Assembly (NCBI GenBank): GCA_037349105.1
Contig: JAYJMM010000103.1
Coordinates: 2,108,001-2,172,000, forward strand
Length of the DNA: 64,000 bases
Direction: 5' to 3'
Source of the DNA: Limnomonas spitsbergensis
Taxonomy: Eukaryota; Chlorophyta; Chlorophyceae; Chlamydomonadales
Of the stretch, positions 21,820 to 33,689 are shown in pieces (the stretch's first letter is position 1; each line of letters begins with the position of its first letter). Below the pieces are notes generated by a model. That model was not told the DNA's origin. It saw only the letters and a list, made by a program, of their open reading frames with translations, and ran no database searches. A program made the translations under genes and the position numbers.

Positions 21820-24800
21820 TTACTGTAACAACCATGGCCATGTGAACATTATCGGTGTCCCATCAACTGCTCTGGTGTGGCCACTCGCCCTGCCGGCAGC
21901 TGCAGCAGCCTCACCAGGATCACCAGCCCCAGCCACGTCATCACCCTGAGAAAACATTTTTTGAATTTTCCACTGAGACACCGCCGCCAATGCAGCCACG
22001 TGTGCAGCTACCACCCTGCCCCGTGGTACTCCTACGAGGAGATCCGCCTTGGTGGGAAGAAGCTGAGGCCGCAGCAGACGCGTTAGGGCGGTGAGGTAAC
22101 CCACCTCCTGCGAGACGGCATGAGCAGGCTGTCACTGGAAAGAAGCTCGGGTTCGTTTCCACAAGTCACATAAGACACATAGTTCAGGGCTCTCCTGAAG
22201 CACTTGTGCATGTCTGCGTCCCTGGTGTGCGTGAACCTGACATGCCGTGATAGAAACCCTGCAAATTGGTTATATGCTTTTCATACCGTAGGTGGATATG
22301 TGCTTTTTATGCCGGAAGATTTGTATACCGTACCTTTTCATACCGCTTTTCAAACCGTACCTGGGCGGCCATCAGCCGGTCCAGCTCGAGATTGGATTTC
22401 GCCAGCAGGGCCAGCTTGGGGTGACTGTGATACGGCGAAGAGGAAGAGAAAGACGAGAGCACGTTCAACTCCAACATTGTCTTGGCAAGCCATGCGATCT
22501 CCGGCCGGCTGTCAAGGAAAGCGGGATTTGAATTTGGAGGCGGCATTGAGGCCGGCGGCCGGGGGCGGCTGCCCTGGCTGGCATTGACCTTGCTGGATCT
22601 GATGGACTGTACCAGCGAGGTCAGATCAAGATCCGACCCGGGTGGATCTGATAGATCTGTCCATGGATCTGATTCTGTCTCGGGCTCGCCGCCTTTATGG
22701 CTGATGTCGGCAGCACGGGCGAGGGCCAGGAAGGGCGCGATGGGGTCAGCGAGGCCGAGGGCGGAGCGCATCCACCTGCACAAAACCAATAAGGTATGGA
22801 ACTATGAACCAGTCAAGGTGTGAACCAAACAGGGTTGAAACAGAGGAAAGGTGTGGAGCCCATGCTACGTCCATCTCCTGGACAAATTAAAGCCCAGGTG
22901 GAAGACCAGCATATCATGTATGCCTTCCTGTCCATACAGCCGCCCCCCTCCCTGCGCCTTAGCGCGCCCGCACCTGGACCGAGGTTGCTTCAGCTGGGGG
23001 CGACTAAAAGCACCCCCCTGCTGCTCTCCACAGCCGACAGCTCCATCCAGAGACGCCGTTAACTTGGGGGGCCCAGCTGCAGTCCCCTCTGTTGCATCGT
23101 TGCCAGTGCCTCCAGCAGCAGGCGGCGCGCTTGCAGTCGTGGTGTCAGACGCCGGGAGAAGGGTGCTTTCATTAGATCCAAGTGCAAGCTTACCAATACA
23201 GCAGGGGTTGACGATGAAGGCCGCCCCTCTCGCCTATACGGGTGGAAAGACGGGCGGACGAATCACTCTACGGGTGATGAATGATGATGTGTGTGCGAGA
23301 ACATGTCTGTGAATTGTGTGTTGGGGATCAAGGAGTTGCAAATGAGAGACTGCAGCTGCCCCCTGCTGCTGACGCACCTGAGCTTGCATCATGGAGTAGT
23401 CAGTGGCGGTACCGCAGGCATGCAGGGCCAGGGCCACGTCGAAGGCACCTGCAATCAGTGTGGAAATAAAAGACGCAGCAGTCAGAAGAAAGATGGGAAG
23501 AAAGTGTGACGCCGCACACACCAAAGGCGTTGAGAACCAGCATATCGGTTGAGGTAGTAACTGTCAGCATTTGGGTCAGGCGGCTAATATTCAGGTCAGG
23601 CATCAGGACAGTGCTTAGCAAGGTGACAAAGGCAGGGCCCAAATGAGGCGGCAAGACACAGCCACTGTACACATCTTGGGCAGTGCTGTGCCCATTATGG
23701 ATAATGCGGTGGCTGATTTGCGTAGCTGAGTTTCAGTCACCCTAATTTTAAGGCAAATTTTCTCAGCTACTTTTACCAGTAAGGCACAGTAATTACTTAC
23801 ACAATTTCTGAATTACGGTGCAATTGCACAGAACTGATCTTGGGGCATTCCAGCGGCACTCAATACCTCCAATGTTGAGGACACACGTAGGCCGAAGATC
23901 ATGGAAGCTTGTTGACAGCCGTTTCTGTTATGTTCTGTTCAGTACCGTATTTTAGGGTTCAATACTTTAAATGGGCTGTAGCAAGTACAACATAAAAGCC
24001 CGTGCGTGTCCACGGGATTCCGTCGACAGCTCCGATCCAAAGCCATCTGATAGAGATCAAGGTACCTCCTGCACCAACGAGAAGTCTGATGAACCGAATC
24101 GGAAATGAAAAAACCAGAAGAAAACTGGAGAATTTGCCGACGGCCTAGACCCTCTCACCCTGATAGCCTTCGATCCGCTCCATGCTCGCCGTCACATTCG
24201 TCAGCCCGGCCTCCCTGGCCCTCGCGACGAGGAGCTGTACCGCCGCCTCCTTTATGTCCACCGCGTGGAAGTCACAAGTGGGCATCAGGTGTGCCAGGGG
24301 TAGCAACAGGTTTCCGCTTCCGCTACCAAACTCAACGATACGAACACGCTGCGGTACCGCCCCCGCGGCTTCCACTGCCACTCCTGCGCCAGCTGCGTCT
24401 GCTCCCGCCACAGCCGCCGCTGTTGCTGCTGCTCCGGCGGCGCCTGCTGCAAGTGCCCCTGCCACCTCTGCTGCTGCTACCACCGCGGCCGATCCTGTGG
24501 CCGCTGCTGATCCTGCTGATCGTTCTGATACGCCATTGGATTCACAAACTCCATCTTCATCGCCGGGTCCCGTCGAACATCGATCAATCCTGGTGCTCTC
24601 TAATGGCACATCAGATCCCGGCGGTGCACACTCATCAGATCCGACCCCGTTTGGTGACGCGCCCGACAGCTCTGCCATGCCTAGGGCGTCCCCAGCGGCC
24701 TCAAAGCCCGCAAGCGAGCTCCCGGTCGGACAGAGTCCGTGCAGCAGGCGCGGTTTGGGGGCTCTTGTGAAGCAGTGTGAAGGCAGGAGGGACTGGAGGA

Positions 24801-26614
24801 CGAGCAGGAAGGATTCAACCTGTTGGAGAGTAGATGCAAGGGGACAGATGGGGCGTATGTGTGTGTGCGTGAAATTGTAGCACAATCCGGCTAGCCCTAA
24901 ACCCTAAACCCTGTTGGAGAGTAAATTCTGGTTAGCTGGGGCGTATGTGTGTGTCCCTGCTATTTTATTCTTATTAGGAACTGTTGTTGCAGTTTGGTTA
25001 GGAATGGGTGCAACTTTCCCTATTGATATTTCTTTAACTTTTGGATTATTTCAAATTTTAATTAAAATAAATAAGTTGACATGGTAGCAATAACTCTTCG
25101 CCGTATCAAGCCGTGATGTGCCATATCGTGCTACCTTGGTAGCACAACCCACCTAAACCGTCATGCTAATCCGGCTTAACATATCATGCCGTATCAAGCC
25201 ATACCGTGCTACCACGATATGTGAGCGGAGGGTGGGGGATCCTGACCTTGGTCGCCACATCAGCTAGTCCACATTTGAAAGAACAACAAAGGTTGGGAGG
25301 CGGCCTGAAAGCCACAAAGGGTGACATCCGGCGCCGGGCGTCACGAGCGGCATTCCGAAACCCTTTTGTCCACCTCGACCACAACAGCTGGCAGCAATAC
25401 ATGAGATGCAAACAGCCAGGCCTGCCCCCCCCCCCCCTTTGGACCTTGACAAACCTGCAGGTCATGCAAGGCGGATTAAAAGGGCCTCTGCTACAGAATT
25501 GGGAAACTTACGGCCGTGGCGGTCGACGCCATTGCCATGTCACAAGAATTGGTCCTTCAGTCACAATTTCACCTTTATTTTTTGTCTGCGCAGCAAATCG
25601 TCTAAGCATCGAACCCACGAGGCCACGACCCACTGGTCGCACATCCCCCCGTGAGGGCCCTTCAGAAGGGATTACTGTTTGTTCATGTAATGACGCTAAG
25701 CTACTGCGACATCTGGCTGATCTACCATTACACGAGAGTCCCTGTTACGATGTCAGAGCCCCACACTGGGCAGCTTGGACAAGCGCCGGGTACGGAAACA
25801 GGCGCATAGCTGGACATTACAATCACATACCCTGATAAATCCACCATATTCAAAATTTACGTCTACCCCCGCCCCCACCTGCTCCGTGTCCCCCTACCCA
25901 CTGCCCCTCCCCCCCCCCCCCCCCTGTGCCCCTCCCCCTCCTCCCCCCGTGCCCCTCCCCTTTGCCCTCCTTGGACCCACTCCACGCACCTGCGCTCTCT
26001 TCCTCTGCACTCTCAATGTCACCTCCGGCACCGATGCGCTCCCCTTGCCGTGCCTCCTGGCAAGCACATCCACGCCTAGCAGCGAAGAGGGTGTGTCGGC
26101 CCCGGGTCCGCGCGTCGCCATCTGTGTCGCCAGCATGGCCGCCTGCTTCCTGCTCCCCTCCGCTGGCTGGCAGGCCAGAGGTACATCCGCCCAGTCTATC
26201 AGCACCGAGGGCCTCATATCTAAAGCAGTAGTAGCAGCAGCAGCAGCAGCAGCAGCAGTAACAGTAGCGGTAGCGGTAGCAGTAGCGGTAAAGGCAGCGG
26301 TAGCAGTAGCAGCAGCAGTAGCAGTAGAAGAAGCACCAGCATGAGGGACATGGCTTTCCTGCAACGGCAGAGGCCTGCCCGCAATCCCTCCGCCGAGTGC
26401 ATGGCCAGATGTGGCAGTACCAAATCCAACTCCTGATAGTGCTGGTGTCCTGCCTGGTGTGCTGCCTGGTCGGCCACCGCCGCCGCCGTCCCTGCCAATG
26501 TGTACCACGGGTCGCAGGCTCTGGTAATAGTCCCCCACGTCGACCCCGCCCGGGCGTCCAAGCAGCGACAGGATCTGCACGAGATCTTGAGCCCGACGCA
26601 ACAGCTTGGTGTGC
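21820..26614 (-). CDS. GSTCD-like SAM-dependent methyltransferase (six 3' exons)
   Basis: Exons in transcript order: 26614-25990, 24819-24159, 23448-23378, 23233-22974, 22775-22361, 22107-21820. The phases join cleanly to give about 772 aa before TAA. The SAM-binding motif is [15 protein letters not shown] in the second exon. It is followed by [60 protein letters not shown] and [12 protein letters not shown]. This order matches the C-terminal methyltransferase module of GSTCD proteins; the substrate is not established. The first listed exon carries an Ala/Thr microsatellite tract (26220-26330) and ends in VQRKRAQ, a conserved entry to the domain. No ATG was found in it, so upstream exons are missing. 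An open frame at 26954-28519 may contain some, but its end is a dispersed repeat. Confidence 0.82.
24894..24912 (+). repeat. Short interstitial telomere-like repeat
   Basis: CCCTAAACCCTAAACCCTG, about 2.5 units of the TTTAGGG type, in a methyltransferase intron. Similar degenerate heptamers lie at 34865-34915. Too short to mark a former chromosome end. Confidence 0.5.
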
Positions 26615-26639
26615 CTGTCGACATGATACACATACCACT

Positions 26640-28880
26640 ATTTCAACCAGGGTTTAAGTCTCCGAGACTAGGATTGCCACAAATCCATCAAACCAAACTG
26701 AACTCACAGCTATATTCGGCTGTATTCGGCTATGAACTCACGGCCATATTATTTTATCTTCCTCTTATGATAAAACAAATCCACAAGAGCTTGATGCACA
26801 TGAAGTACAACCTAATCCCTTAACATCCATTGGCTCCCCTAAACCCTGAACCTCCACCTGCTTCACTGCTCCCTATAAACCCTTAACCTCTACCCAAATC
26901 CATGGGCTATGTCCTCACCATCCTCCTCCCCCTAGTGTGCACCACTGTGTGAGTTATGGCCATTTGTCCACCTCGTGCGGTCCGCCCCACGGCCGATAAA
27001 GGCCCGGTTGAGACACAACCTGGATCGGCCCCCGGCAGCCGACCAAAGCATCATGCCTGGCTGCACCTGGGGCCTCGGGCAAGAGGTCGGGTAACAGCTG
27101 ACATGCAGCAGAAAGAGTCACACAAACAGACATAACTGTGCATCCCAGTGCTTGCCTGCCTCTGCGCTGGTGCCCACGGCGCTGCTCCTTCCGATCTTCC
27201 GCCCCGCTCTGGACCGTCTCTTGATCCTCACTGTATCCAGCTCCGCCGGCTCCAGCCGCCACCCGTGACTGCCCTGGCAACAACGGCGAGCTGGCAAGAG
27301 GGACGGTATCGATAGCTCCGGAGCCGCCCATCTCTTTCATCTTGGGCGGCAACTCGGAAATGCATCCAATGTCCTCACCAGAAGGTGATGAGATGTTCGC
27401 CGCGTGTGTTCCCTCTCTGCTGGGCATGTGCGCTCCTCGCGTGGCCTTTGGTTCCCCCCTGCTTGGGCTGTGGCGGCCACGAGGCCCGAAACCTGCCAAA
27501 GGGGTGCAGGCGCGCACCGCGCAGCCTGGCCCTACCCCAACATCGGCCGTTGAGGCCCCCGTGAGATCTTGAGAAAGAAAAGAGCGACGAGGGATGCCCA
27601 CTGGGGCCTTGCTGACGCCCGCAGGAAGCAATTGGCTGGCAGTTGATACCGGCGCGCCATGCAGTGGCCCCTGGCTCCACCCCCTACTGCAGCGGCATGA
27701 AGCAGTTGCCGCCCGCGGATCTGCTGCCACGCCGCGCCGTTGAGCTGATGACGACGGCGTACACCGCGCAGGACGTGCTGTGAGTTTGAATGTTGCATGC
27801 CAGGTGGCATGCATGGGCGCACTGTGCCAAGTGGGCATGCAAGTCATGTGGTTGGGAGACGCTGCGGTGCGCATGCAGCCTTGCTTGGCTGGGCCTGGCA
27901 GTTGGATCCGTGCTGCAAACCAGCTCCGCCTCACTGTAGTTTTGCAGGGCGAAGGTTCAAAGGACGTCCTCTGAAGCCTTTCTGGGCAGAGCGTCTGCAC
28001 AGAGCTTGGAGGCCGGCCGGGCGCGTAGGGACGGGTCGAGATATGACGCGCAATGACCCGACGAGAAAACCAGTCGTTCGGCGTGGCTGCGGATTGGTGG
28101 TTCGACCTGGGACACCCGCGCGTGGGCTCAAATCCTGGCCGCTGTCGGTTAGTCCCACCAGTTCCCCACCGCCGTATTTTATTTAGTTGGCTGTAGGATG
28201 CGGAGCGAAGGGCATGCATCGTACCACAGAGCATCGCACAATTCGCATCGCGCGCGTACTGTGCATGTGACCCGTGCCCACTCCCATCACACCCTGGCCG
28301 AACACATCCCGCCCGAAAGCACCCCGCGACCCCGGCTCCATGATTCTTGCCGGTTTGCTGACCATACATTGATGCGAACCGAGGAATGACGAGGGAGCGC
28401 GAATAGTCTTCGGTATTTCTGCCCCAATGGAGTTTTGCGCAGCGAGGCAGTCGACGCCCACCTGCACTGCGCCACGTATGCACAACTCCAGGCAAGTATC
28501 GCCACGTCAGTGGCAGCAAAAATGAATAGCAGAATATAAGGCATTAAAATATGCAGGTATTAGCGGCGTATTCAAATGCGGCACCTGGACAACCAATCTT
28601 CTGTTATCAGCTACGTCGTCGAGGTCATTTATTTTGACCCGACGCAGTCAAAGGGCTCTGGTGGGAAAGCATGACGGCCTATATGCAAGATCAAATTTCT
28701 GAAAATAAAACCAAGTTTAGATTTTGCAAAACTGAAGGCACATGCGTCGGCCTATCTATCTGCCTGATGGCCTCTTCGAGCATGGGCCCCACCCAACTGC
28801 ATGGCTGATGCGTCCCAATCCTTTGGCAGAAATGCAAGTATTCCTTTGTGCATGCACTGTTTATTTTATCGTGACTAATT
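26640..28880. other. Possible upstream part of the methyltransferase gene
   Basis: The minus-strand frame 28519-26954 is open for 521 codons with Ser/Pro/Gly-rich stretches of the kind found in algal exons. Its final part is the GGTTGAGACACAACC dispersed repeat near 27010-27040. I could not find splice sites that connect it to the exon starting at 26614, so no exon is called. Confidence 0.3.
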
Positions 28881-28883
28881 AGC

Positions 28884-29402
28884 ATGTCAGCCACACACTG
28901 GCCTCCGGCCGGCAGCCCCTAGTGTGGTCAGCTATGTTGCTTTGGCACCCGGCCATAATTTTTGGCTCCAGTCAGGTGCCCCTGTGCTTGCCTCTTCCAT
29001 TCTGAGTTATGCCTTCAACCACATCGACACAGCAGCATGCATGGGCCCTCTCACATGGACACCGCAACCCTTGCCCCCCAGATGTGTGATTGCACTGGGC
29101 ACGTCTACATGCCTGCATGGACTAGCAAGGCCTCCATCAGGAGGCCTCAGAGCTGTAACTTTTTCACACCTCTGCGGGTCCTTCTCCACAGAGTCATTCA
29201 GTCATGGGTGCAGCTGTCATTGTGGTCAAGGCTGGCGGTAGCAGCAGCCCTTTTTCACTCACAAGGACATATGGGTGAGCATAGGGTCAAGCATACCCCA
29301 GTGTGCGTTTTTTGTCTGCGTGGCTGCCTTTGGCGGGCTGTCCCGCGGCCGCCGGAAGTCCCGCAGGCCGGGTTGTAGCTGAAATGTAGCTGAAGCACCC
29401 TA
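28884..29402 (+). mobile_element. TCAGCTACA-family element or composite
   Basis: The left edge has CATGTCAGCCACACACTGG and the right edge has GTTGTAGCTGAAATGTAGCT followed by GAAGCACCCTAA. These are the inverted edge motifs seen in the other family members. The interior is unlike the shorter copies and contains no recognisable gene, so the two edges may belong to different insertions. Confidence 0.4.
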
Positions 29403-30275
29403 ACCTGCACAGTGGTGGAGCGACTGAGCGTTGGGTGAGATATCCCTGTAAAGCTGAGGGACAGCCTGGTTAATGTGTGGTACTACTTTTGGCACTGGTT
29501 CATCTGTCGCTGGACTTCAAGAATATCTCTGTGTGCTGAATGTGCGCGGGTTGTGTGGATTGAGGAAGCCACCTGTCTGGGGAGGCTGAGGAGGCTTAGA
29601 GTTTAGGGTAAAGAGTTTAGGCTGACTCACACAACGGGCATCCCCTCCTGGGTTGTTGTTTTTATTGCGGCATCAAACCTTAGATCCTGAACCTAAGCCG
29701 CCCATCTGAGGGGGTGGGGTACAATTAGGGCATGCCTGCATTGGGTGTATTGCCATCAATAGGCATCCTCTTGGGTTGTTGCGTATTGCATCATAACCGA
29801 CATCACATTTACCCGAACATCTTTTATGAACCAAGAGAAGCTTCGATCAATACAAAGTGTTTGACCGGTCTAGGTACCGCACACAGGGAAAACAGAGGAA
29901 TAGGACTGGCAGGCTAAAGGTTAAAGGCCGGGGGGGGGGGAGGAGACGAGGCAAAGACATATTCACCTTTTGATCTTGCTTGACCTTTTATTACAAAAGC
30001 AAGGACGAAGAAAGGCAGGAGGTAGAGTCGGTTAGCGTACACATGGGATGTGAGTGGCTAATTCAAAATTGTGTGCGTCCCACCATTGACCTGAGAGGAG
30101 GCATCCTGCAGCTTGAGAATTGCTGGCATCTGAGGGACAGGTCTAGCCGTAATTATTTTAAATCCTACACCTTAAACGCTTACTTTAAACCCAAAATCTC
30201 AATCTTTCAACCTTAAACCTTAAACCCTACAACTTAAACGCTTAATTTAACCCAAAACCTTAAACGCTGCTGGCA
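29403..30275. other. Gene-poor stretch
   Basis: Short low-complexity tracts (a G run near 29930) and CTTAAACC-type microrepeats at 30165-30270. I see nothing else to annotate. Confidence 0.5.
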
Positions 30276-30329
30276 TTACGGGGCCAGGCCAGGCGGTTTT
30301 GATCCCGGTCTGTCCATAGGTTTGACCCT

Positions 30330-31345
30330 AGGAGGGCACAATGTGCCCAGATCTGGATCTCGACGTAAGAGCCTGTGCCTCCCCCAAGCCTGGATTAACG
30401 CTTCTTCCAGATCTAGATCTAGATCCAATTGGACCGCCCTGTGCCTCCCCCTACGCTGGTCGATGTCCTGATATTTATCTACGTATGGAAGCGACTGCAT
30501 GTACACCTCCCTCCCTCCATATCTAGATCTAGATCTGACAGCAACGGCCTGTGCCTTTCCCTCTGCGCCCCATTGCCGAAGGTACGCCAACGCTGATGAC
30601 GGTCGTGCGGTGGATGCGGGGACCTGGTTTAATTGTGGTAGCTGTGCGAATGTCTTGACAGCATTGACGGCCATGCTGGTCACCCAGGTGGGCTGGGGCA
30701 GGAAAGGAGGGGGCAGGAGGGGGGGGGGGGCAGGAAGGGGGAAGGGGGGAGGGAGGTCAGGATAAGGTTGTGCGGTGGACGTGGGGACCTGGTCTGATTG
30801 TAGAAGCTGTGCACATGTTTTCATCGCATTTTCGGTCGTGCCCTTCAAGCAAATTAGGCAGGAAGGAGGGCAGGGGGGCAAGGAGGGCAAGGGGGGAGAG
30901 AGCAGGGGGGAAAGGAGGGCATGATGGGGGAGGGCAAGGGCGGGCGAGGGCAGGGGGGGAGAGAGCAGGGGGGAAAGGAGGGCATGATGGGGGAGGGCAA
31001 GGGTGGGCGAGGGCAGGGGGGGAGAGAACAGGGGTGCAAGGAGGGCAGGAGGGGCGAGGGCAAGGGTGGGGAAGGGCAGGGGAGGAGAGGGCAGGGGGGC
31101 AAGGAGGGCAGGAGGGGGGAGGGCAAGGGTGGGAGAGGGCAGGGGGGCAAGGAGGGCACGGGGGGGGGGGGGGCATGGGGGGGGGGGGGGATAGGCAGGG
31201 GGGCAAGGAGGGCAGGGGGGAGTCATGCTCTCAAGCAGATAGGCAGCAAGGGGGAACATGGTAAAGGAGGGGGGTGAGAGAAAGGAAGGCAGGGAACTGC
31301 AGGGTGCAAGTGGGCGGGGGTCGGGGTAGCAGCGGGGCAGGGGGC
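30330..31345. repeat. Low-complexity repeat block
   Basis: 30330-30540 has three diverged units containing AGATCTAGATCTAGATC and GCCTGTGCCT. A duplicated segment (GTGGATGCGGGGACCTGG type) occurs at 30608 and 30772. From 30690 to about 31300 there is a purine-rich minisatellite of GGGCAAGGGTGGGCGAGGGC-like units with long G runs. The long frames predicted here on both strands are repeat artefacts. Confidence 0.8.
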
Positions 31346-31380
31346 AGCACTGCATCTCAACTGCACATGTTAATATATGT

Positions 31381-31462
31381 GCCTACCTACATCTACCCAC
31401 ACGCCTTTTTCAGCCATATGTTTATGAGGCTGAATAAGGCGTGTGGGTAGGTATAGGTAGGT
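31381..31462. repeat. Long near-perfect hairpin
   Basis: The left arm 31381-31415 pairs with the right arm 31428-31462 (31 of 35 positions) around a 12-base loop. The shared core is CTACCCACACGCCTT against AAGGCGTGTGGGTAG. It may be a foldback element or a small-RNA precursor. It is isolated between unassigned stretches. Confidence 0.8.
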
Positions 31463-31969
31463 GTGTGCATTCCAGGTTCGGGACGACGGATGCAAAACAG
31501 CTCGGTTATGAGCCCCCTTGGCTACACCCACTTTCCATGCATCAGGGCAAGGCTCCTGTCACCTAGGGGTCGGACCAGTGCCCCGGCTTATTATACATGA
31601 TGTGTTTCCAATTGATGTTATTAAGAGATTTCAGAAGGCCTGTGACAAGAATAGTGCACGTAGTCAGGCTTGCCGGGGCCGTACGGTCCATTAACAGAGC
31701 GCCTGCTCAGTGCATTTGCTTTATCCCCCCGATCCGCTTCAAGGCTGGGTGCGGTGCTCGGCATTTGTTTGGCCCCCGCATTATTAAACCTCCCTGGTAG
31801 TTGGTAGCTCACCTAGTGCTACGGCCGAATGGGTGGCTTCCTTAATCCACGCCTCAGGGCGTATCATTTATTTATTTATCTGCCTCCCTGCAACTTGAGC
31901 ACGAGCATCCCTCTATCTGTGAGGCCTGACAGGCGCTCAAACATTTCAACTTTATTGATTCCTCCCCCT

Positions 31970-32195
31970 TCTCCCCTTCTCCTTCCTCTCTCCCCCCTCT
32001 CCCCCCTAGCAGGCATGTAACATCCCCCCTCTCCCCCCTCTCCCCCCTAGCAGGCATGTAACATCCCCCCTCTCCCCCCTCTCCCCCTAGCAGGCATGTA
32101 ACATCCCCCCTCTCCCCCCTCTTTTCCCTAGCAGGCATGTAACATCCCCCCTCTCCCCCCGCTCTTCCCTAGCAGGCATGTAACACCCCCCTCCA
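31970..32195 (+). repeat. C-rich tandem array, about 40-bp unit
   Basis: Five units of AGCAGGCATGTAACAT plus CCCCCCTCTCCCCCCTCTCC. No gene nearby is clearly associated. Confidence 0.85.
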
Positions 32196-32762
32196 CACAG
32201 ACATCAGAATGTTACTTCCGGCAGGAATCAAAGTGGGTGAGCTGAGACTCTTAGGATTCCAAGAAACAAGGAATCCCGAAATAGGAGGGCAGCCCTTCCA
32301 ATGGATCGTGCAATGGTTTATGGTGTGTAAGCGGGTGGGCTGCGCTGCCAATGACTCGCTTAAATAGCCCCAGCCTAAATAGCTGTCGAAGTGGGGGTGA
32401 TGTTATCACATTTGTTTAAACACGATTTTTGGAGCGACGAAGTGGGTGAGTTGTACTTTTAATTGCTGGCGTAGTGGCTGTGGCTGTGGAGGTAGAAGTT
32501 GAGGTACAAGTTGAGGTGGAAGTGGAGCTCAGGGTGTGAGCTCTGCAAAATACAAAATAAGACACTTCACGGGCGGGTGCTTAACGGGTACGGCAGGTGC
32601 CACGCTGGCGTTCCGGTGCCATTCCGGACACAAGTTTAATTGGCGAGGGTGAGCTGGCATGCCATTTCCGCGTTCCGGATACATGTGGAATTGACCCAAT
32701 AGGGCGTTATACCTCTTCGGCTTGGATTGATTTTTACAATGTATACAACATCGAATCATACA

Positions 32763-32835
32763 GGCTTCGTGGCGCAATGGACAGCGCTCCAGTTTCCGGT
32801 ACTGGTGGTTGTAGGTTCGAGTCCTACCGGGGTCG
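32763..32835 (+). tRNA. tRNA-Arg (anticodon CCG)
   Basis: A canonical 73-nt cloverleaf without intron. The acceptor stem is GGCTTCG/CGGGGTC (with G-U pairs), the D stem GCGC/GCGC, and the anticodon stem CCAGT/ACTGG around the loop TTCCGGT (CCG at 34-36). The variable loop is TGGTT and the T arm is GTAGG-TTCGAGT-CCTAC, with discriminator G. Internal A-box TGGCGCAATGG and B-box GGTTCGAGTCC are intact. A TTTT Pol III terminator follows two bases after the gene. CCA is not encoded, as expected for a eukaryotic nuclear tRNA. Confidence 0.96.
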
Positions 32836-32836
32836 G

Positions 32837-32840
32837 TTTT
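32837..32840 (+). terminator. Pol III T-tract after tRNA-Arg
   Basis: TTTT immediately 3' of the tRNA, the usual RNA polymerase III stop. Confidence 0.7.
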
Positions 32841-33136
32841 AGCTTGATGTTGAACTGAGATGTCACTGCCCTCTACAAATGAGCGTCGGGGCACACATCT
32901 CCAAGCGATCACACCAATTAGGGTGTGTATGGGCTCTGCACATGAAAGTACAAGAATGATGTTCCCTCACCTGCCAAAGCCAACTCAGCGAAATGCAACG
33001 TCATCTAATCTGACTGAACCCTTCATCCACAATTAGGTCGACTGCCTAGGCCGAGACAGCGTCACGCTGCATCATTTTTTGTCACAAACCTCGGGGCTGG
33101 TGGCCATTGAGAGGGCTCAAGACAGCGATACATCAG

Positions 33137-33400
33137 CAGGGTGGGTGGTTTATATGGGTGGGTAGGTGTCTTGTAAACCCTGCACCCTTTACCCTAGGGG
33201 GTGGTGTATATGGGTGGGTAGGTGTTTTGTAAACCCTGCACCCTTGACCATAGTGGTGGTTTATATGGGTGGGTGGGTATCTTGTAAACCCTGCACCCTT
33301 GACCCTAGTGGTGGTTTATATGGGTGGGTGGGTGTCTTGTAAACCCTTGAGCCTTGACCCTAGTGGTGGAATATATGGGTGGGTGGGTGGCACAGGTAAA
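33137..33400 (+). repeat. Tandem array, about 56-bp unit
   Basis: Five units containing GTGGTTTATATGGGTGGGTG and CTTGTAAACCCTGCACCC. It lies in a stretch without a gene. Confidence 0.85.
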
Positions 33401-33499
33401 TGCTGTTGAGTCACCTAGCAGGGCCCGGGCGTCGTGTTGTAGTCGAGGTTAAGTTCGTTGATGTTGTTTATTTTGGTGCGCACCAGGCTAACTTTGGCG

Positions 33500-33682
33500 G
33501 GGGACGGGCTGCCACTGCTTGGCTGATGGGGTCGAAACCCTGACCCGCCTACGGCCAGGGGCCAAGCTGCTGGGCGTATTGCGCAAGGATAGGCTGAGCC
33601 CTCTAGCTGTATGCTGACATGTAGATGAGCTGTAGCTGACACATAGATGAGTTGTAGCTCACTTGTAGCTGAAGCACCCTAG
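33500..33682 (+). mobile_element. TCAGCTACA-family repeat
   Basis: Shares the GGGTCGAAACCCTGACC / GCCTACGGCCAGGGGCCAAG core and ends in several TGTAGCTGA motifs and AAGCACCCTA, in the same orientation as the copy at 13966-14165. Confidence 0.5.
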
Positions 33683-33689
33683 AAATAGC

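Noticed and set aside
22307..22360. Continuation of the methyltransferase exon past 22361
   Set aside because: GCCCAG|GTACGG is a donor; joining to 22107 restores the family's DRLMAAQEVGY to LLVGVP sequence.
26954..28519. 521-codon frame as a single gene
   Set aside because: It runs through a dispersed repeat, lacks a domain, and no splice connection to the downstream methyltransferase exon was found; kept only as a possible source of upstream exons.
30276..31355. Pro-rich 359-codon minus-strand frame
   Set aside because: Low-complexity purine/pyrimidine repeat tract open in several frames on both strands.
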